Source of the DNA: Sphagnum compactum
Taxonomy: Eukaryota; Bryophyta; Sphagnopsida; Sphagnales
Direction of reading: 5' to 3'
DNA: 64,000 bases
Assembly (NCBI GenBank): GCA_965153455.1
Contig: OZ234497.1
Span: 14,370,302 to 14,434,301 of the forward strand
In this document: one piece after another, positions 11,520-23,338 of the stretch
How positions within the stretch are numbered: position 1 is the first letter of the stretch
Layout: each line of letters starts with the position of its first letter
Notes under the pieces: model-generated
The model's input: only the letters and a program-made list of their open reading frames with translations
What the model was told of the DNA's origin: nothing
Databases searched by the model: none
Made by a program: the position numbers and the translations under genes

Positions 11520-14025
11520 TTAGCGAGCTGTATAAATGGCAGCTGAGCTTGCAGTTGGTTGTGTTTTGCGAGTATACTTCAAAAGCATAGCCTCCACAGA
11601 CTGTCCTGGCGTTTGCATATCCCTGCCACAAAACACTTTCAAACTATTAGTGAAGACTCCTCTCCCAACACAAAAGCCTTATGCTCCACTTCAATTTTCC
11701 TTGCTAAGAGTGGACAACATTGACCTCCTCCATTACAGTCAAAACAACAGCATTAGGGATGGATAAGGCACCACCCAAACATTGACCGTTCTGAGAAAGT
11801 TCTTATAATTTAGAACAAACCACATAGTCATTTTCATGATCCAAATTTGTCAAAGTTGACACTGATATAGAGGAATCAAAGCAGATTAAGCTTGGAGAAA
11901 GGAGACATTGGATCTGCCATTGTAGTGCAGCTGTTCACTGAAGATACCACGATACAAAGCAGGTTTATGCAGGGTCTTCAATAGGAAAGGTCCTGGTACC
12001 TCAAATATGGCTCCAAATCATCCCACTCCCATTTGGCCCTTTCCTTGAAGAGTGCTGAGAATCGATCTGCTGGTTTTGTAGGCAGTGATGAAATGCTGTA
12101 CAGTTGGAGCCAGGACTCAGGCCCAAGTTTCTCTACCAAAGCCTCCCCTCGCAGCATTTCAATGGATGGTTTCATTCCTGCAGGTGTAGTCCGTCGCCAC
12201 TCCTTCATAAATTCCTCAAGCTTCCATTTGGCAGAATCACGGAGTAAGAGCTTTGCATAATGCAAGCACACTTTTGTGTCATCAAGCTCCCATAACTGAC
12301 TGCACTCCTTGATACCATTCTCCTCATTCCTGTGCATTAGAAAACCTTAAATCAGTCGGTATACTGCAGTTGGACATGTATCTGTCTAACTGTTACTGAA
12401 CAGCCACAAAGCCTGTTGTCAGTTCAGTAGCTAAGCAAACCTGGTTTGATCTCGATATGAAATGGATGTGAGATCAGCAAATCAAGGGGACAGAAGTGCA
12501 ACCTGACAAACAAACTGGTGCAAAACCAAACCCATACAGTAGACTACATCAAATCTTTCATGATCTTGCACTCAGAAAGCAACTGTGTCTTGTCAATGTT
12601 GAGCCAGAGGTTCAGTCTGATTTGACCCAAGGGGCTATTCAATGAGCTTCACAAGCTGATTACAAATGGAAAGGGATGTGGTCACAGTACTATGCAATGT
12701 AAAGCTTTGGCATCTTACAGTGTGAAACCAATGACATGGGAGGTTTTGCAGTCATTCAGAAGTGTACTGCCTTTCTTCCCATAGCAAGAAAGGCAGTGTC
12801 GCACAATCTGCGGTGAGTAGCAGTCATCTTTGAGGGCTTGAACTACAGCTGCCTCTTGCAAACACTTCAGATCCCAATCATGCTGTACTGCACTCAAGAA
12901 GATGACTTCAAGTAAGCCCTGCATGAATCTCTCATCTACAACCCTCCAGTAATCCCCAATCTGAACTGCATTTAGTGCTTTCAATGCCTCTTTGAGCTGC
13001 CTGTCACTTGCTTGCACCATGGTTGTAAGATCATCCCATGAATATAGCCCTTCCAGTGGCTCATCTTCCTGCATCTGTGAGTGTTATAAACAACACAATG
13101 TCAAACCTCTCCATTTCTTCTTTTTAGTAATGTTGGTTGCTTTTGGACCAGAATTCTCCTCATCAGATTTCTGCAAAAAGCACCACAATCGAAGCCCTGG
13201 GTTACAAGAGCAATGAAATCAATCAAACCCTAGTATGAGTTTGCTTCTTCTCTCACCTGCCCACCCTCCAAGTCTTCAACATAAGGGCGTTGGTTAAGCA
13301 AGGTCTTCAGATTGTCAAGCTGGGGTGCTGTCTCCACCAACTCCAAGTGGCCAGATGAAGTAGCCACTACTTGGGCCATAGTTAAGCCCATGCCATCATC
13401 ATTGTTCCCATTTGTGATTTTTGCACTGGGAGGAATGAGTAACACTGTGTTGGATGTTGAGACGTATTTGATGGCATAAGTGGCTGCTGAAGTACACAAA
13501 ACTGCTTCATCGTCGGGCCCTCCCTTGATGGTCAGCCTATGCATCATCATAGACAAAACATAAATGTCTCTCAATTCCCTTATAACCCTAAACCCTAATC
13601 GGAATGGCTAAGGAATTGCATACCAAAATGCTACAAACAAACAAAGGAATGAATGCATAAGTGGCTGCTGAAATACACAACACTGCTTCATCGTCGGTTC
13701 CTCTTGATGGTCAGCCTAAAACATCATACACAAAACACACATGTCTCTCGAGTCCCTTAAAACCCTAAACCCTAATCGAGATGGCTAGAGTTCAACCCAA
13801 GGAATTGCACACCCAAAATACTGCAATGAAAGAAGGAATGAATGAGGTCGATCTCAAAAGGATATTTTTCTTTTGTAACACATCAAGGACTCACCCATCC
13901 TGCAAAAGCTCCATCAGAATGCGCTCGTCGACCTCCAGTAGCTTGAAGTCTTCAGACCCAAAGGCGTCGCCATAGCTCACCGTTGCACTACTGGCGAGCT
14001 TCAGACTCAATACTTCTGCCGCCAT
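11520..14025 (-). CDS. DCC1: Sister chromatid cohesion protein DCC1 (RFC-CTF18 complex subunit)
   Basis: Five exons rebuilt on the minus strand: 14025-13895, 13536-13257, 13074-12719, 12329-12000 and 11622-11520. All introns are GT-AG with matching phases, giving 1200 nt and 399 residues; human DSCC1 is about 393. In its family the protein joins CTF18 and CTF8 to form an alternative clamp loader acting on PCNA at forks, needed for sister chromatid cohesion. Visible family features: a basic-free N-terminal region with LTIKG (around residue 45), GLYSWDDL (about 146-153), the winged-helix-like GDYWRVVD segment (about 177), HCLSCYG (230-236), and a C-terminal half containing MKEWRR, LGPESWLQ, AKWEWDDLEPYLR and a final LLKYTRKTQP close to plant DCC1 tails. 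The start follows MAAEVLSLKL in exon 1. Exon 3 could begin 6 nt later (at 13068). Intron 1 contains a partial copy of exon 2. Confidence 0.93.
13474..13846. repeat. Tandem duplication of about 185 bp covering the start of DCC1 exon 2 and adjacent intron
   Basis: The segment 13474-13654 (acceptor side of exon 2 and part of intron 1) is repeated at 13655-13846. Both start with GCATAAGTGGCTGCTG and share the exon sequence with TTCATCGTCGG, the intron words ATGTCTCTC and AAACCCTAAACCCTAATCG, and an end at GGAATGAATG. The copy at 13655 retains exon-like sequence and TCAGCCTA (minus TAGGCTGA) at the corresponding acceptor position, but it has small deletions that break the reading frame, so it is an exon relic. 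Confidence 0.85.
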
Positions 14026-14184
14026 TGTGTGTGCCACTAATCAAGATCGTCTAAATTACTGCCATCAATTCCCTTGCCAACAATACCCAAAAATCTTCAA
14101 GAAATCCAAAGATCTTCCCGTTTGCAATACACCCACAATTGCCAAATTGTCGCTGCATTATTCTCGCGAGAGCTCGAGCGATGG

Positions 14185-15640
14185 TTGCTCCAGCTCTCGC
14201 TCCAATGTGCACTCGAATCTTGCGTTTCTTTGGGCGCAGTCTGAACGTAGCCTTGAATTATGGCGCCAATTTTTCCGCCACGTAGACAGCGTCCACGATT
14301 GCAATTGCTTTTTGTCCTTTGTCCCCTATTGGTTGGAGGCCGTGAAGTGGGAACGAGATATATCAATGTCCCATTATATTGCTCCCACTTTGAATGCGCA
14401 GTGTGAATATGATTTTTTTTCCTTTGAGCGTAGTGTGAACACAGCCTACAATTGTGGTGCCAAATTTTCGGTCACATAGACAGCATCCACACTTGCAATT
14501 GCTTTTTTTTGGTCCTTTGTCCCCTATTGGTTGGAGGCTGTGTAGTGGGAAAGGGATTTATCAATGTCACATTCTATTACTCCCACTTGAATGCACAGTG
14601 TGAACATGCTTTTGACTGTTTTGGAAACAGTGTGAGCATAGACTACAATTGTATTGGTTGGAGGCCGTGTAGTGGGAATGGGATTTATCAATGTCACTTT
14701 ATATTGCCCCAAATCCAGTGCACTTGTTTCTTTCCTTTCTATTAGGTGTTGTGTGAACACAGCCTACAATGGTGGCACCCATTTTTCCGCCATGTAGATA
14801 GTGTCCATGATTTTAATTGCTTTTGGCCTTTGGTCCCCCATTGGTTGGAGGCTGTGTAGTGGGAATGGGATTATCAATGTCATTTTATGTTGCTCCTGCT
14901 CCAATGTGCACTTGTTTCTTTTATCTGTTCTGGGCATATGTGAACACAGCCTTATATTGGTGGCACCAAATTTTCTGCCATGTGGACAGCGTCCACAAGT
15001 TTTCAATTGCTTTTGGCCTTTGTCACCTATTGGTTGGAGGCTGCATAGTGGAAATGGGACATTTTAATGTCACTTTCTATTTGTCTTCCTTGTTTCTTTT
15101 GCTTCTTTTGGACATAGTGTGAACAGAGCTTTAAATTGTGGGGGGGAAATTCAGCCATGTAGACATGTTGGAAATTTCAATTCCTTTTTGGCCCTTGTCT
15201 CCTGTTTGGTTTGAGTCTTGGCCATGTAGTGGGGATGGGGTTTATCAATGTTACTTTTTATTTGCTCTCACTCAAATGTGCACTTGTTTTTTTTCAGTTC
15301 TTTTGGGCACAGTGTGAACACAGCCTACAATTGTGGCCCCTGTTCTTTTGCCATGTAGGTAGCATCCACAATTTACATTGCTATTGGCCTTTTGTCACTT
15401 ATTGCTTACACACTTGGTTGGGGGCCTCCATGTAGTAGTGGGAACAGGTGTCTATGGATGTCACTTTATATGTATACTTGTTTCTTTTGTTGCTCTTGGG
15501 TGCAAATGTGAACACAACCTAAAATTGTCAAACCAATTTTTTTTGCCATGGAGATGGCATCCACAACTCCATCACTTTTGGCCTTTGTACCCTTATTTGT
15601 TAGAGGTTATTCGGAGTGGGAATAGGATCACCTTATACTA
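14185..15640. repeat. Tandem array, about eight diverged units of 150-195 bp, upstream of DCC1
   Basis: Units begin near 14239, 14401, 14600, 14750, 14939, 15118, 15313 and 15507, with a partial unit from 14185. Each follows the same order: GTGTGAACACAGCCTACAAT, a TTTTTCCGCCATGTAGACAG-like block, TCCACAATTGCAATTGC, TTTTGGCCTTTGTC, CCCTATTGGTTGGAGGC, GTGTAGTGGGAATGGG, TTTATCAATGTCACTTT and CAATGTGCACTTGTTTCTTT. The unit at 14600 has lost its middle. The unit nearest the gene has about nine CpG sites by eye, later ones none to two. The array starts about 160 bp upstream of the DCC1 start codon, so it probably overlaps the promoter. It carries no coding sequence. Confidence 0.9.
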
Positions 15641-15759
15641 ACACACGCCAAGCACAATTTTTATTTTTCATTTTATAAATGAACATCGTTTCCATTTCCA
15701 CCTACATAACAAAGGAACTTTATGACATAAATTCTCAATATGTTTTGGCAAAACATAAA

Positions 15760-15781
15760 CCTTAAACCCTAAACCCTAAAC
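15760..15781. repeat. Short interstitial telomere-like repeat (AAACCCT)n
   Basis: About three units of the plant telomere heptamer in a row, the first with one mismatch. Similar two-unit runs occur near 13588, 13766, 49336 and 54637, so this is likely a common simple sequence here, not a telomere fusion scar. Confidence 0.6.
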
Positions 15782-15830
15782 CGAATGTCAATATATCAAC
15801 CATTTCTCAACCATGTCAATATCACCAATT

Positions 15831-15946
15831 AGAATAATGTTCATGTACAAGATCTCATATTTTGCTTATATTGTTTATTGCTTCAAATAGAATAATGTTC
15901 ATGTACAAGATCTCATATTTTGCTTATATTGTTTATTGCTTCAAAA
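15831..15946. repeat. Perfect 58-bp tandem duplication
   Basis: The unit starting AGAATAATGTTCATGTACAA at 15831 is repeated directly from 15889 with no difference seen. Identity suggests a recent event. No coding content. Confidence 0.9.
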
Positions 15947-18384
15947 AATGAATAGAAAAAAGTGGGTGCCTCAATGTTAACATGAGCCACAATTGATTGC
16001 TTAAGTGACTACTTATCTTGGAATGTTTTGGAAATGTTTTATTTTATAAGTTGAAAAAATTATATATTATTTTGATTATGACCTAAAAAGCTAAACATTG
16101 GATTATATTATTACATAAACAAATGTTTTAAGATTCTTTCCAAAAATATGTCATGTTTAAAAAATCTTTCAAAATATATGAATCTTTGCAATGTTTTTGA
16201 GCATAAATTAATATATTTAATGAATGCTTTTGAATGTTTTATACTTATTAAATTCATTTTTAAATATATCAACTGTTTTTATAATATACTAAAAACATTG
16301 TCATGTATAAACATAAAACAAAGCCCTAGTGAATCTGTAGGGTAAAACCTTTAGATTATGTTTTATCAAAATAAAGGTCTTATGAAGTGAAGTTGAACAT
16401 GGGCTTGAATCCAATAAAACTTGGCCTCAAAAGCTTTACGCAATGTAAAAAATTCATTGTGTTTTTTTTAATTAGAAAGCTCCCATGATACAACATGTAC
16501 TTATTAGATACCCACTGATTATCATAGGAAAAAAATATTTGTCCATAAATTATGCCAAGTAACACGCTTTATAGGTACACCTAAAAAAAGTGACTATGTT
16601 TTACAAATTCATTTTTTTCTTAAAGTAGGTGTTAATGTAAAAAATTCTTTTCTTTTAGTGCTTTTGATTCAAGCTTTATTTTGGCTTACAATGTAAACAT
16701 TGCATTAAGATCCTTCCCAACCAAGAAAAAAAGCCTTGATCATGGCATACACAACAAAAAAAACCATCATTCAATGTACATGGGACAATAATGAATTCAA
16801 GTTTTTCCATTTGTCTAAATTGCAAAATTTTACCATCTTTACATGCCAAATATTTTTTCAATAAAAACATAACAGTAATCAAAGTTGATGATGTTGATGA
16901 AATATCATTAGGGAAGAGAATATTAAATTTTATTAATATATTTGATTAAGATCAATCAAATAAATGTATAGAAATTTCTTTGGAAAATCTTGATGTTGTT
17001 ATCAATAGATATTTTAATCAAGTTTAGGCAATTTGTAATCATTTAGTCACAAAATGACACAAATTTCAAAACTAAAATTAAGTTTAAATAGACATGTTAA
17101 AGTCAAACTTTAGGGTTGTTGTTGGTAAAATTGGGCTACTATATTTCTTAAAATGACAATCATGAAAATTGTCATCAACATGAATGTGATCATCAATGTC
17201 ATAATAGTGACATAGTCTTTGATTCGATCATAGTTAGAATTGTCAAACTCAACTATTCATGTAGTTGTTAAGGTCAAAAGTATAGATTGTCACAAGAGAA
17301 AATGGAACTCTCACTTTCACAGTTCCAAACTAAGTCTTTAACTAACCCACCACACCTTCAATTTGTGACAAATGATGTCAATACATAATGATAGATACAT
17401 GTTTATTTCAAATATCTTACACATCAAAACTTTTAAATGTTTCATTATCTCATATATTTATTCAAATAATGTAAATGAACACTTTTTAAAAAAGAAAGTT
17501 TTCAGAGATTTATACATTACGATAGACATCATTCACAAAAAATTGAATCTAGTGTTTGAAAATTGGACTTGGACAACAATTTCAAATGTAATCTTTTTAA
17601 TTTCAAAGTTATACATGTTTTTTATTTCATAAAAAAGTGATTCACATTTGTAATTATGTTACAAATTAGTTTAAAGATTGTCAAAACTAATGTGACATGT
17701 TAAATTTACATTGGCCATCATGCTATCATTATGATGGGCATTTCAAGTTGGTCGTCAAACTTATACCGCCATGCAAATTTTTTATCACTATAAGAACTAT
17801 TTTCCATTTGGTGTAGTTGACAAACTTTTTTTGCTATATTATTTTCACTTGCAAGTAAGTTAACTGGTATCTAATGCAATGAAGTCCAAGTGTGGAAAAA
17901 TGTAACAATATGTATATGCCATCAACAGGCAGCTACCATTTTTATTCTTTTTTTATGATTGAGTATAATCTTCACCATATATGAGTGACTGAACATTGAA
18001 ATGAAAGTTATGTTAGAATTTAATTTTTTCAATTAGTGGACAAATTTACTTGATATAAGATGATGGATTTTTTAATTGATGCCATAGATCAATATGATAT
18101 AACATGGCAATTATAAATTGTACAATAGTATGTGAGAGGGAACCAAAAGGAAAAAAAATGACACAAAACTTACAATCCAAGTGTAGTATTTGTCTTAACT
18201 CAAGTGTGTCAAGTCAGCCAGTTTCTCACATTAAATATTTGGATCCAGTATTTAAGAGTGGAAATATTTCAAAATAAGAATTTACAACCTTTTGAATTTC
18301 AACAACACCTAACAGAAAATACGCCAAACTTGACTATAGGAATTTTTTGTATAATAGAGATATCCATAAAGTCAGCAAAAGACA

Positions 18385-18777
18385 GCACCAGTACCCTGAG
18401 TTTGGTCATACACTGGGTGAGATTCGAAAAAAACCTGCAAAAAAGTACATTAGCATTCAAGGGTGGGTGAAACTCAGAAGACCATCAATTTTGATGGTTC
18501 CTGAGTTTCACCCTGTCTTTCTTTCTTCCTGAGCGCCTCCACTGCTGCTACATAGATTTTCACTGCTCCTACCTGTACAGCTACTAAAATTCCTCTTGAA
18601 CCTTGTGCATTAAATGCTGAGATTCAGCATTTCGTACTGAGTTTCAGCATTTCATTCGGAGATTTAATAAAATTTCCTTACTTTGCGGATACCACGAAAA
18701 GAGGGGTTAGGGGGTGAAAGGAGGGCCAACCAAAGACAGTGTGAAGACAGGGTGACTTTAAGGATATCTCTAATATG
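18385..18777 (+). repeat. Dispersed repeat family, copy A (with internal foldback)
   Basis: Matches copy B at 44045-44408 in order and orientation. Shared words include GTACCCTGAG near the left edge, GGGTGAGATTC, CCTGCAAAAAAGTACA, CCTGAGCGC, TTTTCACTGC, GCATTAAATGCTG, CAGCATTTC, TTCCTTACTTTGCGGA and a right end at GACTTTAAGG. Copy A has an internal inverted repeat at 18465-18513: a 13-bp perfect outer stem (18465-18477 with 18501-18513) around an 18-bp palindrome (18481-18498). A fragment of the same foldback occurs at about 32762-32820. No terminal inverted repeats or protein were found. It may be a short non-autonomous element. Confidence 0.75.
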
Positions 18778-19658
18778 GACCACATACTAGGACATACATG
18801 ATGTCTTCATTGCACTCAAGAATAACAAGTATGTTGGGGCACATAACAATTGCATGCAAATGCAATTTTTGCATAACAAATCATGAAAAACAATTTGTAA
18901 ATTTGGTTCTTAAGACTACCAGTAACTAATAACTAGAATGCAGTTGGGTCAAGAAGCAAGAAAAGTTTCCTACCAACTATTCAAGTACTTGAAGCCCATG
19001 ACATTCTTTTTGTTATATAAAAACTTATGAAGAATAAAGCAAATGTTGTTCAATGTTGAACATGTTCTCGATATCAATGAATTGCTCTAGAACCATCCAT
19101 AAATTGTTTGAAGGCATTTTTATAATCATTCCAACAAGTCATTATCATGCATTGTTTGGAAAAGAAAAAATTCAATCTAAAGAAGACTTAATACAATGCA
19201 CACGAGCCATGTACCACAGAACCACGCTACCTCAAGTTGCACCCTTGAGCACCCTTGCTCTGAGACAACCATAATTTATTGGGAGACTGATCTGCTGATG
19301 AAACATCTGAAAGCTAACCCAAAAAACAAATCTGCAATGTTTTCTCTGATGAGATCTATCAAAGCTGCAAGTAATTTAAGTAGTAGCTAGCTATGGTTGT
19401 TGCAGGTTCCAGAATCTCCTTCATTTGAGTTAATGTGAGTGCAGATGCAGGTGTTTTTCATTTACCATGCGTAACACTTCATTGCATAGAAATGAAAGCA
19501 TACATTGGAGATTATGTGAGAGTTTAGCTATTTAGAGGAATATCTATCAGCTATTTGAGACCTAGTGCAGAATATAGGTACATACCTTATTTATGACTTA
19601 TGAAGCAGATCCATTTGCAAATCTGGCATATGTACAATACCATTGTTCTCTTCACCCT
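18778..19658. other. Region downstream of the NDA gene
   Basis: No gene recognised. The minus-sense 3' UTR of the NDA gene probably occupies the right part of this stretch. Confidence 0.4.
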
Positions 19659-22600
19659 CTAGAAACGGGAGATGTCCCGGCCAAACAGTAATGTAGTTGC
19701 CCAATTTACAGCTACATATAAGCGGTTTCGCCAACTTATCACCCTTGTCAAATAAGCAGATCGCCAAACAATCCAGCTCAGAAAGCCTTTCATGGATAAC
19801 CCTCTTGATTTCTGCAATAGCACCCAGATCAATACACAGGTCAACCATCCTGATCTTCAACCCACAATGACAGTGCCAGAATAAGCAAAAGCCAAACATC
19901 TGGCTGCTGAGCTTCCAGGCTAACATAAGCAAGCTTAGCACCAGGAAAAACGTCATCCAATTAACAGATACAAATTATTCACAAATTTTTTTAAAAAATG
20001 AAGGAAACTCTAGTATTCATCATCCCATATCCTTATACTGCAACTCTAGACTAGAGAAGGACAAGACAGTGACATCTGTAATTTTCAAAACCTTACATTG
20101 CTCTCTCGCAGGTCCACTAAAGCTTTGTAACGGCCAACTGTGGCCATGCTGCCAAGGTGCCTGTAGACAAATGGATCTGCTGGTGTTATATGTGCTTTGG
20201 CATGTCCTTCACCTGCTTTTGCCATCTTGTTTAAAGCCTTGGCAACATACTTTCCTTGTCTCTCTGCAACCTGTGATGTGACTCCAAGTGAATGAAATGA
20301 GTTGTGTTTAGTCATTCCCATATCCAATTGAAGGTCATGCAAAAATTTCCACAATACTGGCATAGACTGACATAATTATACGGGTTACCAATTGTACATG
20401 TTGGACAAGCACTCCTGACCTGGGCAAGAGCAGGGAGCACAGTCTTATTAGTCCTCTCAAGGTAGCCAGAACAATCACCAATTGAATAAACATCCTCTAC
20501 TCCTGGCACCTTCAATGTTTCATCCACACCAATCCTGCCACAGAGAAGTGAATTGACTGAGCCATGGTCTTCGGTTGTGCTAATGTGATGTGATTACATT
20601 ATTCAAGGATAGCAGGAGTTCCAGTTCCACCATTTCTAGCCAAGAAATCCAAAATACCTGCACCTTTTTCCTTTACATATTTGTGAAAGTTGATAGCACC
20701 ATCATATTAAGTCCCACAGATGCCTCACTTACTGACAGATGGAAGCAACAGGCCAAACTTACACTCTAGCACATGTTTGTATGCTCAATAGAGACAGCAA
20801 TGAGATGTATCAGCAATTAAGGACAACCATACATTTCTTCTATGAAACAGAAACAAGACAGAATGTACTCATAAACCTCATCTTAGAAGACACAGGATCA
20901 AGTTTATATTCCCAAACACCAGGCTTTCAATCTAGAAAATAAGTTCAGCACGCAAGGAAAAGGCTAACCTCCCACCAGGAGACTTTTCAAATGGTAAGTT
21001 GCGCACGAATGGAGATGGTCCAACTCCTGTTGACCAGACCAGCAGTCCATACGGCACCTCTGTCCCATCTGTGAGCAGCAATTTCTCAGGCAGGACCTCC
21101 TTCACCATTCCTTGTACTAGCTTCACTCCTGTCTGCACACATCACCATTCTTAGGCCTTTGTCTCTGTAGTCCTAAGTTTAGTCTTTAGTTTTCTCTTCT
21201 CATATCCAGTCTTGTTCCAGGGAAGGCATGATCTTGGTTTAAATACAGATCAGAATTATGTCAAAGGGAACACTAGTCTTAATATTAGAAATAATACCTT
21301 GGTCAACTGGTTAACTGCATACTCCCGCAGGCGAACATCAAAGGATGACAAAATTTCATTTGCCTGTCTTGACCACAACAAATACAGAAGAAATTATCAT
21401 GAGCAAATGATGCACACTACCAAAAAGCTCTTTAGATTTGAAATCTTGAATGCATGCAACATATGAAAAGTGTGAAGTGCGCTCTATGCAGCAAACTCAA
21501 CTTGTAAAATTCCCAAGCCCATGCATCCTCAGAGGGCTGATTTTGACCATCTCCTGCACACTCTAGGCTTGACAAACTTCTGGTGGCATGTTTCTTTCTT
21601 ACATTCCCAAAACTGAGGTGTGGGTGAGCAAGAGACGGATCATAGACAAAAAAATCATCATGTGCCTCCCCTTGCAACCATGAAAATTAATTAATTCACA
21701 AGACCACAGCAAGAAGCAGCAAGCATAAGTAGCTCTTCACTCCATTCTCACCACTGGTTGGGACCCTCCTTGGATAGGATGTAACATCTTACACAAACAT
21801 ATCATGAGGTAACCAGCTGCTCTCAGTTTGAGAAGCATGTCAAACAAACTCCAGGAAGAATGAAGAAATGTGACAAATGTTATGTCCAAATGATTCAGAA
21901 AGAGAGTGTGTGATCAAACCTCAATGAGAGTGACATGGATAAGGTCTTTGACATGGGCAAACTTGCGATGCACATCATGCCTGATAAAGTCACTGAGCTC
22001 ACCACTGAACTCCACTCCCGTAGGACCACCACCAACCACCACACAATGAAGAAGTCTTGCCTTCTCCTCCATTGATGTACCTAGGTTTTCGTGCAGTGAA
22101 TGAGCAGGTCAACCACCAAATCATCTTGCAATATGTCTGCAAGAAAGTTGCACAAAAAATGCAACATTGTTCCTATTTCCACAAATACATAAAGGGAAAA
22201 TTGTGTAAGCAGATTTGAAGCATCTGCAGCAGCTGCAAGGATACAGTAACAACGGTGAATGGACGGGCAGGACTTCAGGCAGACCTGGAATTTCGCACTT
22301 CATTAGGTTAAGAAGCAACTTGGTGCGAATGTCCATAGCATTCTTCACATCTCGGAGGAAAAGAGCATGCTCATGAACCCCAGTAATACCAAAGGTAGAT
22401 GCCTCAGCACCCGTTGCAATGACCAATTTGTCATATGCCACAGTGAACTTGTTTCCACCCTCGCCTTTACCATCATCTATGTCCTCTTGGAGGGCTTCGC
22501 AGTGCACCTTGCATCCAATATTGCTGGATTGATCGGTAAGGAGAGTACTAACACGTGCTATCACCCTAGAATTGGAAACTAGAAATGCAAAGAGACTGCA

Positions 22601-23291
22601 GTTCCAATCAACCTTCACTTCTTCTTCGATCGTGAGAACCAAAGATCAATAAGCATAGCAGTGTTGCTGTAAGAAGAATCTGGTCCTGATAAACCTCATG
22701 TTGAGATAGGAAGGCCAAACCAACCTCATGTTGATCGGTGTTGATATCGGTGCAGCGAGCAAGAAAGTAGTAGGAATCGGGCAATAAGGAGAGAGCAGGC
22801 TGGATGCTGCGCACAGGCTCCGCCACAGACCGGAACTCAAGAGTGCCTACACAAGTGCTGGCCAACAAAGGCGTGAATACCATATGATTGCGGGGCGACA
22901 CGCAGATCACATCGTAGAGGCGGGTGTCGATGTCCTTCAGCAGACGGCAGGCTCCCCAACCCGACCCAAGTACTACTAAACGCGGTTTCTGGTCTGGCTT
23001 TGTTGCCGGCATCCGCGCCACTTCAGCAAAACTCTGCAACGGCGGGCTGCTTTGTGTCTCCTTATCGGGCTCCTTGTCTATTATTGCTTGCTCCACAGCG
23101 CTGCTATAGTAACTGCGGCGCATTGAAAAGTAGAGATCACCACGCCAAACAGATGCTGCCGCTCTTGCACCGAACTCCACAGAAGTCGACGTCAGGGAAT
23201 GGAATTCCTGCAACAAGAGCGGTTGCAACACAACACCCGCTCGAATGGCCCGAAATAACAAGCCACCTGCCAGCTTCATTCTTGCTGTCAT
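19659..23291 (-). CDS. NDA: NDA-type internal alternative NAD(P)H dehydrogenase (type II), mitochondrial
   Basis: Eight exons on the minus strand: 23291-22725, 22507-22285, 22080-21920, 21363-21298, 21132-20969, 20534-20420, 20270-20097 and 19811-19659. Junctions are GT-AG with phases 0,1,0,0,2,0,0, giving 540 residues; known plant NDA proteins are about 510. The enzyme oxidises matrix NADH and reduces ubiquinone without pumping protons. Seen in the protein: an Arg-rich, Ser-rich N-terminus fit for mitochondrial import (about 1-64), the FAD dinucleotide fold GSGWGA (109-114), [13 protein letters not shown], the NAD(P)H fold GGGPTG (280-285) followed by an acidic Glu317 (an NADH-type feature), [23 protein letters not shown], and the membrane-binding tail with [15 protein letters not shown]. 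No EF-hand insert, so NDA rather than NDB. It ends in SRF, resembling the peroxisomal SRI ending reported for Arabidopsis NDA1/2. An in-frame TAG sits directly before the ATG, fixing the start in this exon. Confidence 0.96.
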
Positions 23292-23307
23292 CTACCCCCA
23301 CCCCCCC

Positions 23308-23338
<31 letters not shown>

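Larger units (their letters stand above)
15641..18384. other. AT-rich DNA with small repeats
   Basis: Contains a short telomere-like run of AAACCCT units at about 15760-15781 and a perfect 58-bp tandem duplication at 15831-15946. The remainder is very AT-rich with no supported gene. Confidence 0.5.

Noticed and set aside
13080-13180. Possible extra DCC1 exon beginning KSDEENSGPK between exons 2 and 3
   Set aside because: It has a plausible acceptor, but the only following donors leave an intron of about 36 nt or the wrong phase. Joining 13257 directly to 13074 keeps phase and family length.
14185-15640. CRISPR-like array
   Set aside because: Units are long, diverged and adjacent without regular unique spacers, and the context is eukaryotic.
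15760-15781. Telomere fusion or chromosome-end scar
   Set aside because: Only about three units, and similar short AAACCCT runs are scattered through the window.
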